From contig NC_089247.1 of NCBI RefSeq assembly GCF_000512585.2, forward strand, positions 310,001 through 374,000: 64,000 nt of DNA, read 5' to 3'. Both the position numbers and the translations under genes were made by a program. The stretch's first letter is position 1. Every line of letters begins with the position of its first letter. Of this stretch, positions 33,472-45,210 are shown piece by piece. Under the pieces are notes generated by a model, which saw only the letters and a program-made list of their open reading frames with translations, made no database searches and had not been told where the DNA came from. The DNA is from Kwoniella bestiolae CBS 10118 (taxonomy: Eukaryota > Basidiomycota > Tremellomycetes > Tremellales > Cryptococcaceae).

Positions 33472-34504
33472 ACCTGTTGGTTCGTCAATATCCCAGCTTG
33501 CCAGCTTCTATATTCATGGCTACCCCGATCCTAGAGATAGTATCACTCGGCTTCACTCGGATATCTGTTCGCTATCTGTCAATGGTCAGACGTGATGGGC
33601 CAGCCAGAGGACGAAGAGCCCAAGCTACTCAGTGGATATTCACCTAGGGCTCGCTATACGTCGATCTAGAAAAGGTGTGTATCATCAATTGGTCTCTCGT
33701 CGATGCCAACGTTGGCCATGTTTCGTATAATCTCTCCCACATCTGGATTGATATAATCTCGCATATCGTTATTCTGCCATGCGCTTCAGAATAGCTTTTT
33801 CAATCAATATCCATGTAGAGTATGTTGAGCATCTATCTACAACATGTCCACGTCTGTCTTGGCAATGCAAGATCTCCATCGATATGTATATTCTGTTATG
33901 TGGTTTGGCTGGAATGCATCTAAGTTATGCACGCCACTTTCGTCATTTGTTTACCTATTATAGCCTATGATCGGGGATTACGGGATTACGGTGAATGTCG
34001 CGTTGTTTGGCACTTTTCTTCATTGTTATTCAGGGAGGCTGTGTGCTGTGTTGCAGTCAAGTGGAGACCCTGAATCCAGTGAGTAGTAGTCTAGTCTACG
34101 CTCAGTTGTTCAGTTTTACCTTGTAGTTTTACTTTGACACTTGCATTTTGACAACAAACCATCCATCAACAGTCTAATCCTTTCAAATCCTTTTTATTCG
34201 TATACAGCGTACAGTACAATATAGTATCATTATCATTACCATCATCAGAACCATCAACTCGAAAGGCTCCGTCATCAGCAACACCATAGAAGAGCACTGA
34301 TCCAGTCAAAGTAACATCGCGTCACACCTCACTCCCCCTCCCGCCCTGTTCATCCGCCACCTACCAGCAATACACTCCTTTCAACCTTTTCTTTCCCTTC
34401 CTTGATACTCCCTCTCATCGCCTATCGACATATCCATATAATCAAACCCAACCTACCTCAATCTACAACAACGTTATTAGAGAATCCATACTTACCCGCG
34501 CAAG
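33472..34504. other. Intergenic, ROT1 promoter
   Basis: About 1 kb without credible coding frames. The last 200 bases before 34505 are C/T/A-rich, in the style of the other leaders here. Confidence 0.45.
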
Positions 34505-35941
34505 ATGTTATCCCAACTCGCCATCTCATTCACCCTCGCCCTCCTTCCCCTCTCGCTCGCCCAGGGAGATTTAAGCGCTGCGAACAATCTGACGGATCTT
34601 GAGGGGACGTGGTCGAGTAATAGTGCGGTGTCTACTGGTGGGGTGAGTGTCTTCTTTTATATATCTCGACTCGGAGTTGGAGCAGGAGTTGGTCTAAAAG
34701 GGACGCGGTGCTGGAGAGGGGGTTTATGCGGGAATGTATTCTAGAAGCACGAGGGAAGTGACTATATCGCCTGCCGCGAGGTGCATCTATCATATCCCGT
34801 TGAGGTCATATTGGATCATATGGCGATAAAACAGTAATTCGAGAGTAGAAGAGCGGGAAGAAAGCTTGTTGTGATGAATGTTTGGGATCACGTTATTCGC
34901 CGGTTACTTATCATATAGACTCTGAGCTGACCGTCTCCGTATCGTTACATTTAGACATTCTGTTCACCTGCTCAAATGAAATTCGACTACCCAACCAACA
35001 CCGGAATGTCATATTCCTTGTGAGTTTCAGTCTAACGTTACGTATCGTGCCGGTCTGACATGAGAATTCTCGTTATAGCACAAACGACGGTAAATTCGAA
35101 GAAGCGCAATACCGATACAACTCCAACGCCTCCAACCCCGCTTGTATTCAGGCCGTCCTGATCTTCCAGCATGGGACATACTCTTTGGAAGATGATGGAT
35201 CGATCGTACTTCGTCCGTTCGCTGCGGATGGGAGAGTTCAGGTGCAAGATCCTTGTGCGGCTACTACGAATATCATTACTTATTATAATGAAATTGTGAG
35301 TTAGTAATTCTCATCTCTGTGTGAGATAGACGAGTGTAGACAGAGCCAGTGTTGGGTTTGTTGTATTTCGCACACGCAACCCAAAGTCGGACTTTCATCC
35401 CAATAAGGCGGAAGCAGGCGTCGAACGGCATCGTTCATATCATGATCCTGACTTGCTAACCTATCAATGATACTCTCACAGACCACCTTCAAGGATTGGG
35501 GAATCATCGTCGACCCCGATACCGGAAACTATCAATTACGCTTGAACAAATTCGACGGATCAAAATTACCATATGTGAGTGGTTGTTTCTCCCTTGTCCA
35601 GGATTACGCTGATAAGTGTGGGATGTACAGATGAACCTCATCGCCAAGCCACCCAACATGCTCCCCACACAAGTATTAACAGGTGTCAACGTGAGTCTCA
35701 GTCTACTAACGATCTATCAATACCGTGTCGATTGAATGAATTTGCTAATTGACATTTTGTGATTTCGTCTCATTAGGCCTCCGGTCAGACAAATACCAGA
35801 AAGCGTTCGCTCACCTCCTCCCCTCTTGATATCTTCAAACGATCGTCTGCCTCCACACGGGCATCAATTAGCACAAATCAGATGGTTGGTGTGGCTGGTG
35901 TGGTGGGGAGTGTGGCCGTCGGTCTGTTGGCTTTGGTATAA
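34505..35941 (+). CDS. ROT1: ER protein-folding factor Rot1
   Basis: Rot1 is an essential ER membrane chaperone required for cell-wall beta-1,6-glucan synthesis and O-mannosylation in yeast. Exon 1 (34505-34642) encodes a signal peptide (MLSQLAISFTLALLPLSLAQ) and the family block DLEGTWSSNSAVSTGG. Exon 2 (34955-35019) gives TFCSPAQMKFDYPTNTGMSY, exon 3 from 35079 gives NDGKFEEAQYRYNSNASNPA and IQAVLIFQHGTYSLEDDGSI. Further exons give VQVQDPCAATTNIITYYNEI, FKDWGIIVDPDTGNYQLRLN, and MNLIAKPPNMLPTQVLTG. The last exon ends in a single hydrophobic helix (MVGVAGVVGSVAVGLLALV), the membrane anchor expected of the family. All blocks are in the order known for Rot1, and all junctions are GT-AG with short introns apart from the first, which is about 310 nt. 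Confidence 0.92.
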
Positions 35942-37065
35942 AACGTTGCAGAGCAAGAGGGATGATGGGTGTCAGAACGGGTAAATCAAGTGGTGGGAAG
36001 GTACAGTCAGCGGAAGCGCACACAAGAGGAGGAAGCAAGGGATTAGGGAAGACTCTTCAGTCATCTCGAGGGACCTTGAGAGGGGGCAACCAGATGTTCT
36101 CTTTTCCTATTCATATATCAGCAAATTACAAACAGTGACTTGTTGTTCCATACTTTATGATCATCATCAAGACACTCAGTCACTTGATATTCTAAACGAC
36201 CCAACCTTTCCTTATCGATTCAAAAACAGGACATTTTCTTTTCCCTTCTTTCACATAAATTATATTGTTTGTGTTTCGTTCTTTCTTGTTTTCCGTTTCA
36301 TTCTCCTCGTAGTCGAGGTCATATACCCCCCTTCTTTGTAGAAGGGAGCACGAACATGCATGCATTTAACGATCAACTAGATTGATGGGTTGGTCGATGG
36401 TCATGGTCTGATCCAATCACGGGCAGGAACATCTGATCGAAGGCGAACGCGAAGATGCAGCAATTTGTCAGTCTTCCTGGCCATAATCTGGCTCCTAGAA
36501 GGTTACTAAATTGAACTCTAGATTCAAGTCTCGGCACTCCAGCGTAAACTCCTCCTTGAATGCAACTAATGTACGAAACGTGTATCATACCCTCGATCAG
36601 ATCATGTCGTGCTCGACCTTTCTTTTGGTGACACAAGATTTAAGGACAATCAATCCTTTATGCAGGACGGGCTTTGATCACTCCGTTCATCGTCCTTGTC
36701 AATCAAGGGAGAGACGAGACCAGACAGAGTTTGTGTCTGGTATGTCATGGTATAAAAATCCTATTGCCCCAGATCCTCGTTCCCTGTTTGCTCGATTTAC
36801 TTAACATTTCTTCGCCACCCATCAAGTTGTAAGTGTCAGTTTCTATCTAGTTCCCGAGCCTAGGTGATAACGATATATTGACATCCAACCGGGTCGAACA
36901 ACCACCATCATACACCACTCGCACCGATCTCACATCATCGCGCACAGACCCCAAGCAAATTTGGTATCTCTCTCATAAGCCACCCATCTTCATTGGCGAC
37001 AACGCTTCAACGCTCCCAGAGATCTTTTTTGACCTAATTATCTCACCGGACAAGTGACTCTCACA
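35942..37065. other. Intergenic, left edge of the unknown-gene island
   Basis: 1.1 kb without credible genes. It contains a TATA element (tataaaaat, 36751-36759) about 310 bases before the 37066 start. A possible leader intron (GTAAGTG near 36829) would bring that TATA box closer to the mature 5' end. Confidence 0.4.
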
Positions 37066-37626
37066 ATGGCCGATCCGCAAAAAGTGTCCTACTTCTCGGT
37101 TCCGGTTGAGATCAGTGTCTCAAACGTCACGAAGAATCGTGACTGGCACGCGGAGGCATGTGCCCAAATTCACTCGATCGACTTTCCCTCCCTGAACGAC
37201 ATTGAACACACCGATAGCCATACCAATATTACTATGCTGAGAAGTGCGCTGGCAAGCCTCAATTTCCCATCCGAGACGAACTCCGTTTGTGATCTGACCA
37301 AATATGCTGTTCCAGATACCTTGCAGGGAAGTCACGCCGTGGAACCGTGGAGAGGGGCGTTCATTCCTAAAGATCAACCAGTTCAAGGGTTTCACTTTGA
37401 CGCTCAACTGAGCGATTTCATCATGGCCTGTAGTGGGAAGTCCAAGGGAGAGAAAACGACTTTGACTGGGAACATGATTGGTTTCTATCGAGCTCCACCC
37501 CCATCCCAAACTGAGAACGGCTCCAACGATGATGGTAGCCTTGCGTCCGCACCTTCGAGCCGACGATCCTCCCTCTCCGCGGCGGACACGCTCGCAGTCG
37601 ATTGGGATGGTGATACAATCTTGTAG
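37066..37626 (+). CDS. Unknown family protein, left island member 1
   Basis: Not recognised. A single-exon frame of 186 residues; the start is chosen at 37066 because of its CACAATGG context, identical in style to member 2 at 38274. It opens with strand-like text (KVSYFSVPVEISVSNVTKN) that aligns by eye with the starts of members 2 and 3. A later block (VQGFHFDAQLSDFIMACSGK followed by LTGNMIGFYRAPPP) aligns with the C-terminal modules of both neighbours and of the genes at 60-64 kb. The C-terminus is Ser/Asp-rich. There is no signal peptide or membrane segment, so the protein is probably intracellular. It lacks the central part present in members 2 and 3, so it is either a short form or an internally deleted copy. 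Confidence 0.55.
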   Translation: MADPQKVSYFSVPVEISVSNVTKNRDWHAEACAQIHSIDFPSLNDIEHTDSHTNITMLRSALASLNFPSETNSVCDLTKYAVPDTLQGSHAVEPWRGAFIPKDQPVQGFHFDAQLSDFIMACSGKSKGEKTTLTGNMIGFYRAPPPSQTENGSNDDGSLASAPSSRRSSLSAADTLAVDWDGDTIL

Positions 37627-37691
37627 ATGTTATAGTCATAATTTAGTGTAGACATCTGACTACCCCTCAGCTGTAGTCATGCAACCTTCGA

Positions 37692-38022
37692 GATGACATG
37701 CACACCGAGCGTGACGACGAGATCATCGTCAGACGTTGACGAAGCTCAAGCAAAAATCTATGACGATGGTGGTGGCATCCTTTCAAGGCTCGTTTCCGGT
37801 TCGACGATCACGTCATAATCCCGATGAAGGTGGTTAACCGGTAGCTCAGATGTCATGGTCATAGTGTGCTCAGATTATTGTCAGGAATGTTCGAGAAGAT
37901 TTTCATATCGAGCGTCATGACGAGCAAGTTCTCACAGGTTAACGAAGCTCGTGCGAGAGTCTCTGACTAAGGTAGCATCCTGTCAAGACTTTCCCTCAGG
38001 GCCGGGCGTCACGACATGACGT
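37692..38022 (+). repeat. Diverged tandem duplication, two ~130-bp copies
   Basis: Copy 1 runs about 37692-37815 and copy 2 about 37887-38022. Shared anchors in the same order are ttcgaga, cgagcgt-acgacgag, gttgacgaagctc / gttaacgaagctc, ggcatcctttcaag / gcatcctgtcaag, and cgatcacgtcat / gcgtcacgacatgac. Identity is moderate with small indels. The copies sit between unknown-family members 1 and 2. Confidence 0.6.
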
Positions 38023-38176
38023 TGTGTGGAATGTGTAATACAGTATCCACGTCAGAATACAGTCACCCATACGATCCTTTCTTCTTCTCAAAATCTCCTC
38101 CTTTGAGTGCAAGGGGCCCGAAGCCAATGCTGTGCACACAGCGCTCGACTCGACTCGACCAGATGAGGTTACTGCA

Positions 38177-38190
38177 CATATATATATATC
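38177..38190 (+). promoter_or_regulatory. TATA element upstream of member 2
   Basis: An alternating TA run (catatatatatatc) lies 84-97 bases before the ATG at 38274, a normal distance for a TATA box in a gene with a short leader. Confidence 0.45.
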
Positions 38191-38273
38191 TTTGCTCACT
38201 CACCTTCGTATAGTCATCCAATAACCCTTCAGATCGTAGATCACACCCGATAAACTGCGGTATCGCCTTCACA

Positions 38274-39249
38274 ATGACCCTCGAAATCAAAGGTTATCCC
38301 TGTCATGACTTCTCTTACGTCACCCTCAAAGTGTCCGACGTCAAGTACAATCCCAACAATCGAGCGACCAGTATGAACATTCTGTCTGTATCCCCGGGGG
38401 AGACCTGGACAACCCCTGATCAAGCAACGATAGATATCATTGATCAACTGAAGATTGGGACCAGCTACGAGTTGAGCGAGTGGCCAACTCCGAGGGCAAG
38501 ATCGAATACCACCTCGCTAATACAGATCCAGAAACGATGAGACGATCACGAGGAGCTAAATACCTCGATGTTGCCGTTATCGAGGATTCGGCCAAGACCT
38601 TACAGGCCCTATCCAACCGTGATGGTGGATATACCGTCAGCGCGATCGTACTAGGGAGTCATGACGGCAGGGAACCCCTTCGTCCATGGTCAATGGGCGA
38701 ATATCAGAAGGTGATGATGGTGATACCACCACTCTCGGCGCCCCATCGCCGATGACACCCATTGCAAACCCACCGTTCACTGACCCATCAAAGCTGTATG
38801 ATGGACCGCGTCCCGAATCAGGAGCCGCTTCACTAACGCTCAAATACTCGGCGGGGAGGGACTCTGATACGGGTTTGATGAATTACATGGTAGAAGCGGC
38901 TGAGGAAGGTCCAAAGGTCACATGTTTCTGGCACGATAAGCCTAATCTTCTAGTACTCCAGCACACGCTTGCCGACAACGCTTTTCACATTCACGAAGAG
39001 TGGCGCAAAGGTACGCCGACCAAGAATTGGGCTCTCAGAATGAGATCTGTGAGAAACCCAACACAGACCCCCAGTGATACTGACAGTGCGGAGGAAATGT
39101 ACAATTTCACAATTAAACCGGAGATGAAAAATCGCTTCGAAAAGACTGGCCTGGGTCCCGAGCTCCAAGTCACAGTCGACATCAAATTCGAGAAGAGGGA
39201 TGAAGGGAGAGACAAGTATACTGAGCCGCGTTCTCGATTTTATATTTGA
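38274..39249 (+). CDS. Unknown family protein, left island member 2 (exons partly unresolved)
   Basis: Not recognised. The start at 38274 has a CACAATG context (MTLEIKGYPCHDFSYVTLKV). The coding signal steps through three frames. The first step is explained by an 83-nt GTATGA...AAG intron (38371-38453), which links RATN to WDQLRVERVANSEGKIEYHL; that segment aligns with LRPLQLVATATGKPLYAMEP in member 3. The second step, near 38650-38710, has no consensus intron: a 50-nt GTCATG...TCAG candidate fits the frame, otherwise it is a frameshift. The last part (YDGPRPESGAASLTLKYSAG, NWALRMRSVRNPTQT, EEMYNFTIKPEMKNRFEKTG) aligns with member 3 exon 3. No signal peptide. It could be a functional gene with a poor splice site or a young pseudogene. 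Confidence 0.5.
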
Positions 39250-39571
39250 GGCTTAATCAGGGACGACAAGCTCTTGGGCCAGAATGACCAGAACCTTGTA
39301 CGTTTTCAGTAGGCGTGTATAAGGATACGCGGCAGATAGGGACGAAGATGTGGAAAGTAGGATATAGCACGAGCTCACATGCAAAGTCTTTTTGGTATGA
39401 TCTTGAGGCTTGTACTTCAGTCAGCTGCATATGGGACTCAGCACTGCGGCAGACTGATCCAACCTTTTGCTTCTCACTTGAATGAGTGACGACTTGTCGT
39501 ACCTGACTTTGCACGAAACCTTGAACTTTCATTGCATCTGTGGTGTACTGCAGTGTCTGGCCACTCATCAC
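39250..39571. other. Spacer between members 2 and 3
   Basis: About 320 bases with no coding frame of note on either strand. It should hold the 3' end of member 2 and the promoter of member 3; a weak TATA-like run (gtataagg) occurs near 39315. Confidence 0.35.
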
Positions 39572-40821
39572 GATGCCCACAATTTCGTTGTTCGCCGATG
39601 AACCGGCCTTTTGGTTTCCAATTCAACCGCTTTACAACGACCTCGAGAGACCCCTCGATCTGTGACTCAGAATCTGCCAAGCCTGAATATTCGACTTTCA
39701 ACATCTCGGGCCGGTTTGTCGCCACCAATCTTCCCCGTCATGGCAATGATCTTGGTTCAGACTACATAGCATCGAGCATGATCTATACTGGAGGCCTACT
39801 GAGATCACCAATGACCTATAGGCTCATGCAAATTCTGGAGCATGTTACCGGTTGCGACCACTTCAATTGGTGGCGACCGCCACAGGTAAACCCTTGTATG
39901 CTATGGAGCCAATGAATAATCAAGACAGATTATGGGGGCAAGGTTATGTATCCACTGTTCTGATGGACCAAAACGCGGTCCATGAGGTCTCCAGGGCTCT
40001 TAATGAGTTGGAATTCAGAGGACGGGCTGACGTGCCGTTAATTTGTATTCCCAACGAACGTGATGATTCGACCATCATGACTCGATCTTCGACCATGAGG
40101 ACTCCATCAACAATCAACACTGCCAATGTAAGTGACGTCCATTGTGGACCTCCTTAAAAGCTGCATGGATGGCATAGTTTGATCACCTGTCGACCGAAAG
40201 GCCATCCAGCTCACCTTCTGTTGTGCAACCTGTATTATAGTCTGTCATGGACCTCGATCCAAGCACCCGATACCCGAAGAAAGACCAACCTTGCCAGACA
40301 ACATCAAGGGAAAGGCTCAAGTCACAACGAGAGTCTCGTATTTGAAGGGACAGGACAACATGGTCCCTGTAATCAGATGCCACAGCATCACAAACCCCAT
40401 TGAACCACCATTAGATGCTGAAGACTCATGCTCTCAAACCCCGCTGGAACCCTTGTCATATTTTTCTTTGGCTGACGAACTGGATACATTTGCCTTCTTC
40501 TCGCAAGTCATCCCAGGTCAGATATTCAGAACTACTGATTGCTACGATCGCTCTCCAGGGAGCCATGAGTGCCAATCTCCTCATTGGAAAGCTCTGCAAT
40601 TTGCGAGAACCCCAGGGAGAAGCAGTTCGAAGACAAGCAGAAGCAACCAAGAGGAATCACCTGTGGTAGAGACTTACAACTTCCGGGTCCCGAGCAATTT
40701 CGCTACACAGATTTACAATGACTTTAAGACAAGACAAAAGCAAGGCGAAACGTGTGGAACCGTGACAGGTGTGATTGAGGTATCTAGAAGAACTGACGGG
40801 AAACCCAACTATCGTACATAA
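39572..40821 (+). CDS. Unknown family protein, left island member 3 (5' exons uncertain)
   Basis: Not recognised. Exon 3 (40201-40821) is secure: a 73-nt GTAAGT intron (40128-40200) joins INTAN to AIQLTFCCATCIIV in phase 0, and the frame runs on through ERPTLPDNIKGKAQVTTRVS, GQIFRTTDCYDRSPGSHE, HWKALQFARTPG and VETYNFRVPSNFATQIYNDF to the stop. Exon 2 contains LRPLQLVATATGKPLYAMEP and GYVSTVLMDQNAVHEVSRAL. The 5' end is unclear. The Met at 39572 gives MPTISLFADEPAFWFPIQPL, which resembles the starts of members 1 and 2; the Met at 39598 opens a longer frame (FNISGRFVATNLP...) that reaches exon 2 if a 35-nt GTTGCG...CACAG intron is removed. No signal peptide or membrane segment. Confidence 0.5.
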
Positions 40822-41820
40822 CAGGTATTCAAAGTCCTGAGAGCACTTCTCGCTTTCTGGCATTGATTGGCCTGTGATTGTCCTGCTCGATATGTGGATC
40901 ATACTCTTTTACGACAGATGTATATTGTAATTGCTACATATTGGATCTATAGACTGCGGTGATGTTCCTTTGGCGAGCATGTTCATCGGTACGAACATGA
41001 TGAGAGCTTATACCCCTGCAATCGTGTGAATACGATACCATCGAAGATTCAAAGAAGACCTGGAAGGGAATGAGGATGACCAGGGCATATTGCCCTGGGG
41101 TTGTCGTCTGAGAAGCGACCAAGCGGTAAAGACAGTCTCACTCTACAAGCCAGAGTGATATTGTCAGAAATATGCGAACTTTAGTGTAGTTATGGACACA
41201 CAGTATGCTGGACAGCGTGTTATTCGTTTCGTATTCTGCTTTTCATTCTGACTATGCACATCATATCACCAATATACGTGAGATTATGTATTGAGTCTTC
41301 TATGTGAACCATCTCGGATCGGCTTTCAAAGTCGCAACAGAGCCCACAGGGCGAAGGGCGGTAAGTGTGATGGGGAGGTGTGCCCAGCAGCAACGTTAAG
41401 GAAGCCTCCTTCATGAGTTTGAGCGCTGCATCAGCTCGTGGGCCGCCCAAGACAGATGGCGACGGTATCACTTCTCGAGACGTCGCCGTTAAGAAGAAGC
41501 GGACCTGTCAATGAATGCCCTTCGGCAGCCCCACGATGACGCAATCTGAATGACATGATCCAGTCATCGTTATCATATGGTCGAGAGATATTGTTGATAT
41601 CCATCATTGTCATCCTGGTTCGTATGCATTCTCGTCACGTACAAGTGCTTCCACGTAGAGATCTCTTGATGTGCAGACACCCGGCGATCGTCTCATGTGC
41701 ATGAGTACATGCTTCGCGGATGTCAGGTCCAGTCTAGGGATGTGACTTATATACTATTAGACATCGTCCGTCTCGATTTAGCCCCTCAAACGTCGTTCCA
41801 ACTCAGATAACACATTCATT
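40822..41820. other. Intergenic, right edge of the left island
   Basis: About 1 kb between member 3 and the convergent TFC6-like gene. Only short frames without protein character are present. Confidence 0.4.
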
Positions 41821-44800
41821 TCAAGGTGCTTTTCCATATCTCCATCGTCCTTCAATCCACTCCACCCTCCCCAACCCACTCGCACCACCACTAGCCAGCC
41901 AACCAGCCTTCGCCAATCCACAACCATCATTCCACGTCAACTTGTGAATCCCTATCTCAGGTCTCCACGCAGCTGTCTTGAGGAGATGAGTCGGTGGATC
42001 GTGGGTCGCTCGTTTGGCTATTGTGGGGGGTCGGCGGGAAGTGGCGTTTTCAAGGGATTGGGCCTGTTGGATTTGGGTTAGCTTGCCTGCAGGCTATGAT
42101 TGACTAGACAATTTCCAGGCAACAGATGTACACAGGAAGCAATTGTGAAGGATAGGTAGTAGAGGCTCACCTCTGGTAAGATATCGTCGATTATCCTATA
42201 TTCGTCTCTGATCTCACTGTAATCTATCTCATACAGACGATGCATGGCTAGTGGCTAATCAAACCGCGAAAGGGGGAGTACACTTAGTATGCATACATCA
42301 GATGATCGGACAAAACGATCAGGCGGAGACACTCACAGCTCTCCTTTTCCTGTAGAATCCAGCGTTCACATTCGTCATAATCACCGCACCATCCGAGCCA
42401 GCCGAGACCAGCATTGTATGATAATCTGATGAGGCAATGTCCTGAGTACAGCGCCCACGAGACATCAGCACAGTCTCTCTCTCTGTTCCCTCTCACACAT
42501 CCAGACAGAATCAGGGAGAGGTGATCAGACAGGTCGATCTCATTCCACTCACCCATACTTGCCCTCTATGACTACTCATCGTATGGCTCCTTCCCGCATG
42601 TGCACCTCGCGTCTTGATTATCTGGATTATATAATCTATATCACACAGAGCAGGAGAAGCCATCTGGGCGATCCATTTAACTGCCATACAGGGTACTACG
42701 ATCAAAATCAAATGATATTAGCATTGTCTCCATTTCGGTCGAAAGTCCATCATGACCGAGTGAAAGCTTTAGCGAAATTTTGGCACTCACTTCGAGCTTT
42801 GTTTAGCTCAATAGGGGAATTCGGATCTCTGAGATCCAATAAAGTCGTCGAGCCGTCATATGATCCCGTCAGAACGTAGAATGGTTCTCCGCCCAATTGC
42901 TTTTCCGAAGGAGGTAATCTACCAATAGAGATCGATCTAATGGCGGAAGCTGCTATTGGGCTGTACAACGAGGGAAGTACTGTTCATATCCATCAGCGCG
43001 AAATCTAGATGAAACGATAGATATAGATCTCGCGTCTTATAAACAGGTGACTTACCATCTTGCGAATTGCCGGTACGGAGCGCATCGTATATATCCCATA
43101 CTGCTAGATGACCTGTGCAAGTTCGGTCCATGTCAGCTTAACCACTCGTTGGCCGTGTGTCGGAAGCTTACCATTCGACAATCCTACTGCTATCCTCGTT
43201 CCGGTGATCCAGTCTAAGCACATGGCCATCGCATCTGGTATTTCAAGTCGCAGAAGCGGTTTATCCATTTTGACTGTTCATGACAAAGTTGCTGCTCAGC
43301 GTGTGGATCAATCATTCTGGTGAAGCCGTTTGTACAGCTTACCGTAGACTGGATGATCCTGATCTCGAGGGATGAATCGTGGATGCGGCACAGCATAGAA
43401 GGATATCGATCCGTCAAGCTGTATAGCAGCTAATACACCTATCTTGGGTATCTTTGTACCTTGTTGGCCCATTGAAGAGATATTATACTATTCATGAGGT
43501 ATCAGCTATCCGAACCCATCTTGGCTAAAACGGGGCTGACTTGGAAAGCTAACTTACCTCGTCCCATACACCCAGTGGCATCCATTTAAGCTGCATTGCC
43601 GGACCACCATTCACGCAAAGCACCATCTCGCAAGTCATCTGACTATTATACGTTGATCCGTTCATCGGTATATCTGAGGACGAAGGTGAAAGAGCCCAAA
43701 TCTGGATCGATCCATTCGAGGATTGAGGCCATTTCTCAGCTATGTGTGGACGAGTGTCGAGGTGAGGAAGAGTGGACACTGCTAGGTATTGCTCGTACCC
43801 AAAGTCTGAAAAACGGAAAATTACATGAGGTAAGTTTGTTGGCAAGGGGGTCATCAAAGGGAGTACCTTAGCTCACCACCTGATTTGGAGTCGGGGTACG
43901 GGCACCAGTCCATTCCCCATATTGGACCTCCAGCGAAGAATGTATGTCCTTCTTGGGGTACAACTGGATTCGTTTGGGCTATACAGATAACATCAGCTTG
44001 AGTTGTAGGCGAGAGTAGGGCCTGCGCGACATACATAAAGGCTTCGATTCGAATATTGAAAAGGTTTGGGCGGTCTGTCGATCATGAGGTCCCATATAGC
44101 ATGTTATATGGCTTTCGCCGTTTTGATAAATCGGTGTGGGAAGGTAAGATTCTTCCGCTTCCCTATCAATCGCGACTGGTCAGCTGTTCTGGCCGTTTCA
44201 CTACTCAGAGGATGAACTTACTCTTCGGTCAAAAAATGCAATTCCTCCTTGGCCCATCTGCCAACATCGTCCAGTCCCAGTCTAACTTCATCTCTCAACA
44301 ACCAATTGTCCCTCTTCCCTCTGTCACCTTCCTGCAGTTCATCCTCGTTCCCGACAAATAATTCAGGAAACCATCCCTCGCCTCTCCATTCCTCCCATGG
44401 TGCACCAAACGTCAAATTGACATTCCTGTTCCAATCGTTGTTGCGTCTATTCTCGTTCCTCAGGAAGCTAGGACCACTCTGATCAATCCATTGTACCTCT
44501 CCCTTCCCTGCCCAACCATTATTTGGACTGCCATTCAACCTAGTTTCGAACGGTACCTGATGACCTGACGGAGCAGCCGACGGGCCGTGTACACGCGATT
44601 GATCCCTTTCTCTAGCTGAATGTCTTTCATTATCAAGGTTCTTTGAGGGATTACTGGCCTTGGTGAGGGATACGGAGGATGCCTGGATGACAGCTCGATG
44701 TTGTAAGCTTAGGAGACTGATCTCGGATTGACCATGGATTGGAGGAGCAGCAAGCGATACATTTGGTCTGGTCGGCGGTACCTTCTTGATCTTCGTGGAT

Positions 44801-45210
44801 GATTTGGTTTTGGACGAACCGGCTGGTACAGGTGTACAGCTCATCCCCCTGAGACTGGGATCGATATCATCCTCATCATCTATATCATCTTCTTCAGCTA
44901 AATCATCCTCTTCCATATCTTCGTCTTCTTCAGATCGTTCATCCTGAGATCCACCACCGTTCTCCTTACCCTTGGCCTTCTTCTCCGGACTATCAGGTTT
45001 AAATTCGCTTGATTCGCCTGATGAGAAACTGGTATCGTCCGCTTGATCCTCTTCTTCGTCTCCTGAGTTGGGTGGACCTGAACCTGCCTTTGAAGGACGA
45101 GTTGATGGACCTGCTTCGGGGTCTTGTTCGTCTTCTGACGATAGGTTTTCCAGTCCGTCTGCTACGTTGGAGTAAGAGGCTCTGGCCTTGCGCTCTCGTA
45201 GTGACACCAT
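41821..45210 (-). CDS. TFC6: TFIIIC subunit, Tfc6-like WD40 protein
   Basis: Candidate for the WD40 subunit of the RNA polymerase III factor TFIIIC (yeast Tfc6, human GTF3C2). The start at 45210 gives MVSLRERKARASYSNVADGL, then a long acidic, disordered region (Glu/Asp runs, SLRGMSCTPVPAG) and a linker with WEEWRGEGWFPELFVGNEDE. WD40-type exons follow: FFAGGPIWGMDWCPYPDSKS, YEQYLAVSTLPHLDTRPH, GSIQIWALSPSS, GPAMQLKWMPLGVWDE, IGVLAAIQLDGSISFYAVPH, GTRIAVGLSNG with HLAVWDIYDALR, and FYVLTGSYDGSTTLLDLRDP. The last exon has GIHKLTWNDGCGLAKAGWLA and SGGASGLGRVEWIEGRW, then the stop at 41821-41823; this closing block is typical of fungal Tfc6 proteins. Introns are short. Other WD40 proteins with acidic N-termini are the alternative. 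Confidence 0.65.

Noticed and set aside
38454..38700. Programmed -1 frameshifting in members 2 and 3 of the left island
   Set aside because: Both frame steps are -1, which first looked like ribosomal slippage, but no slippery heptamer is present and an 83-nt intron explains the first step in member 2.
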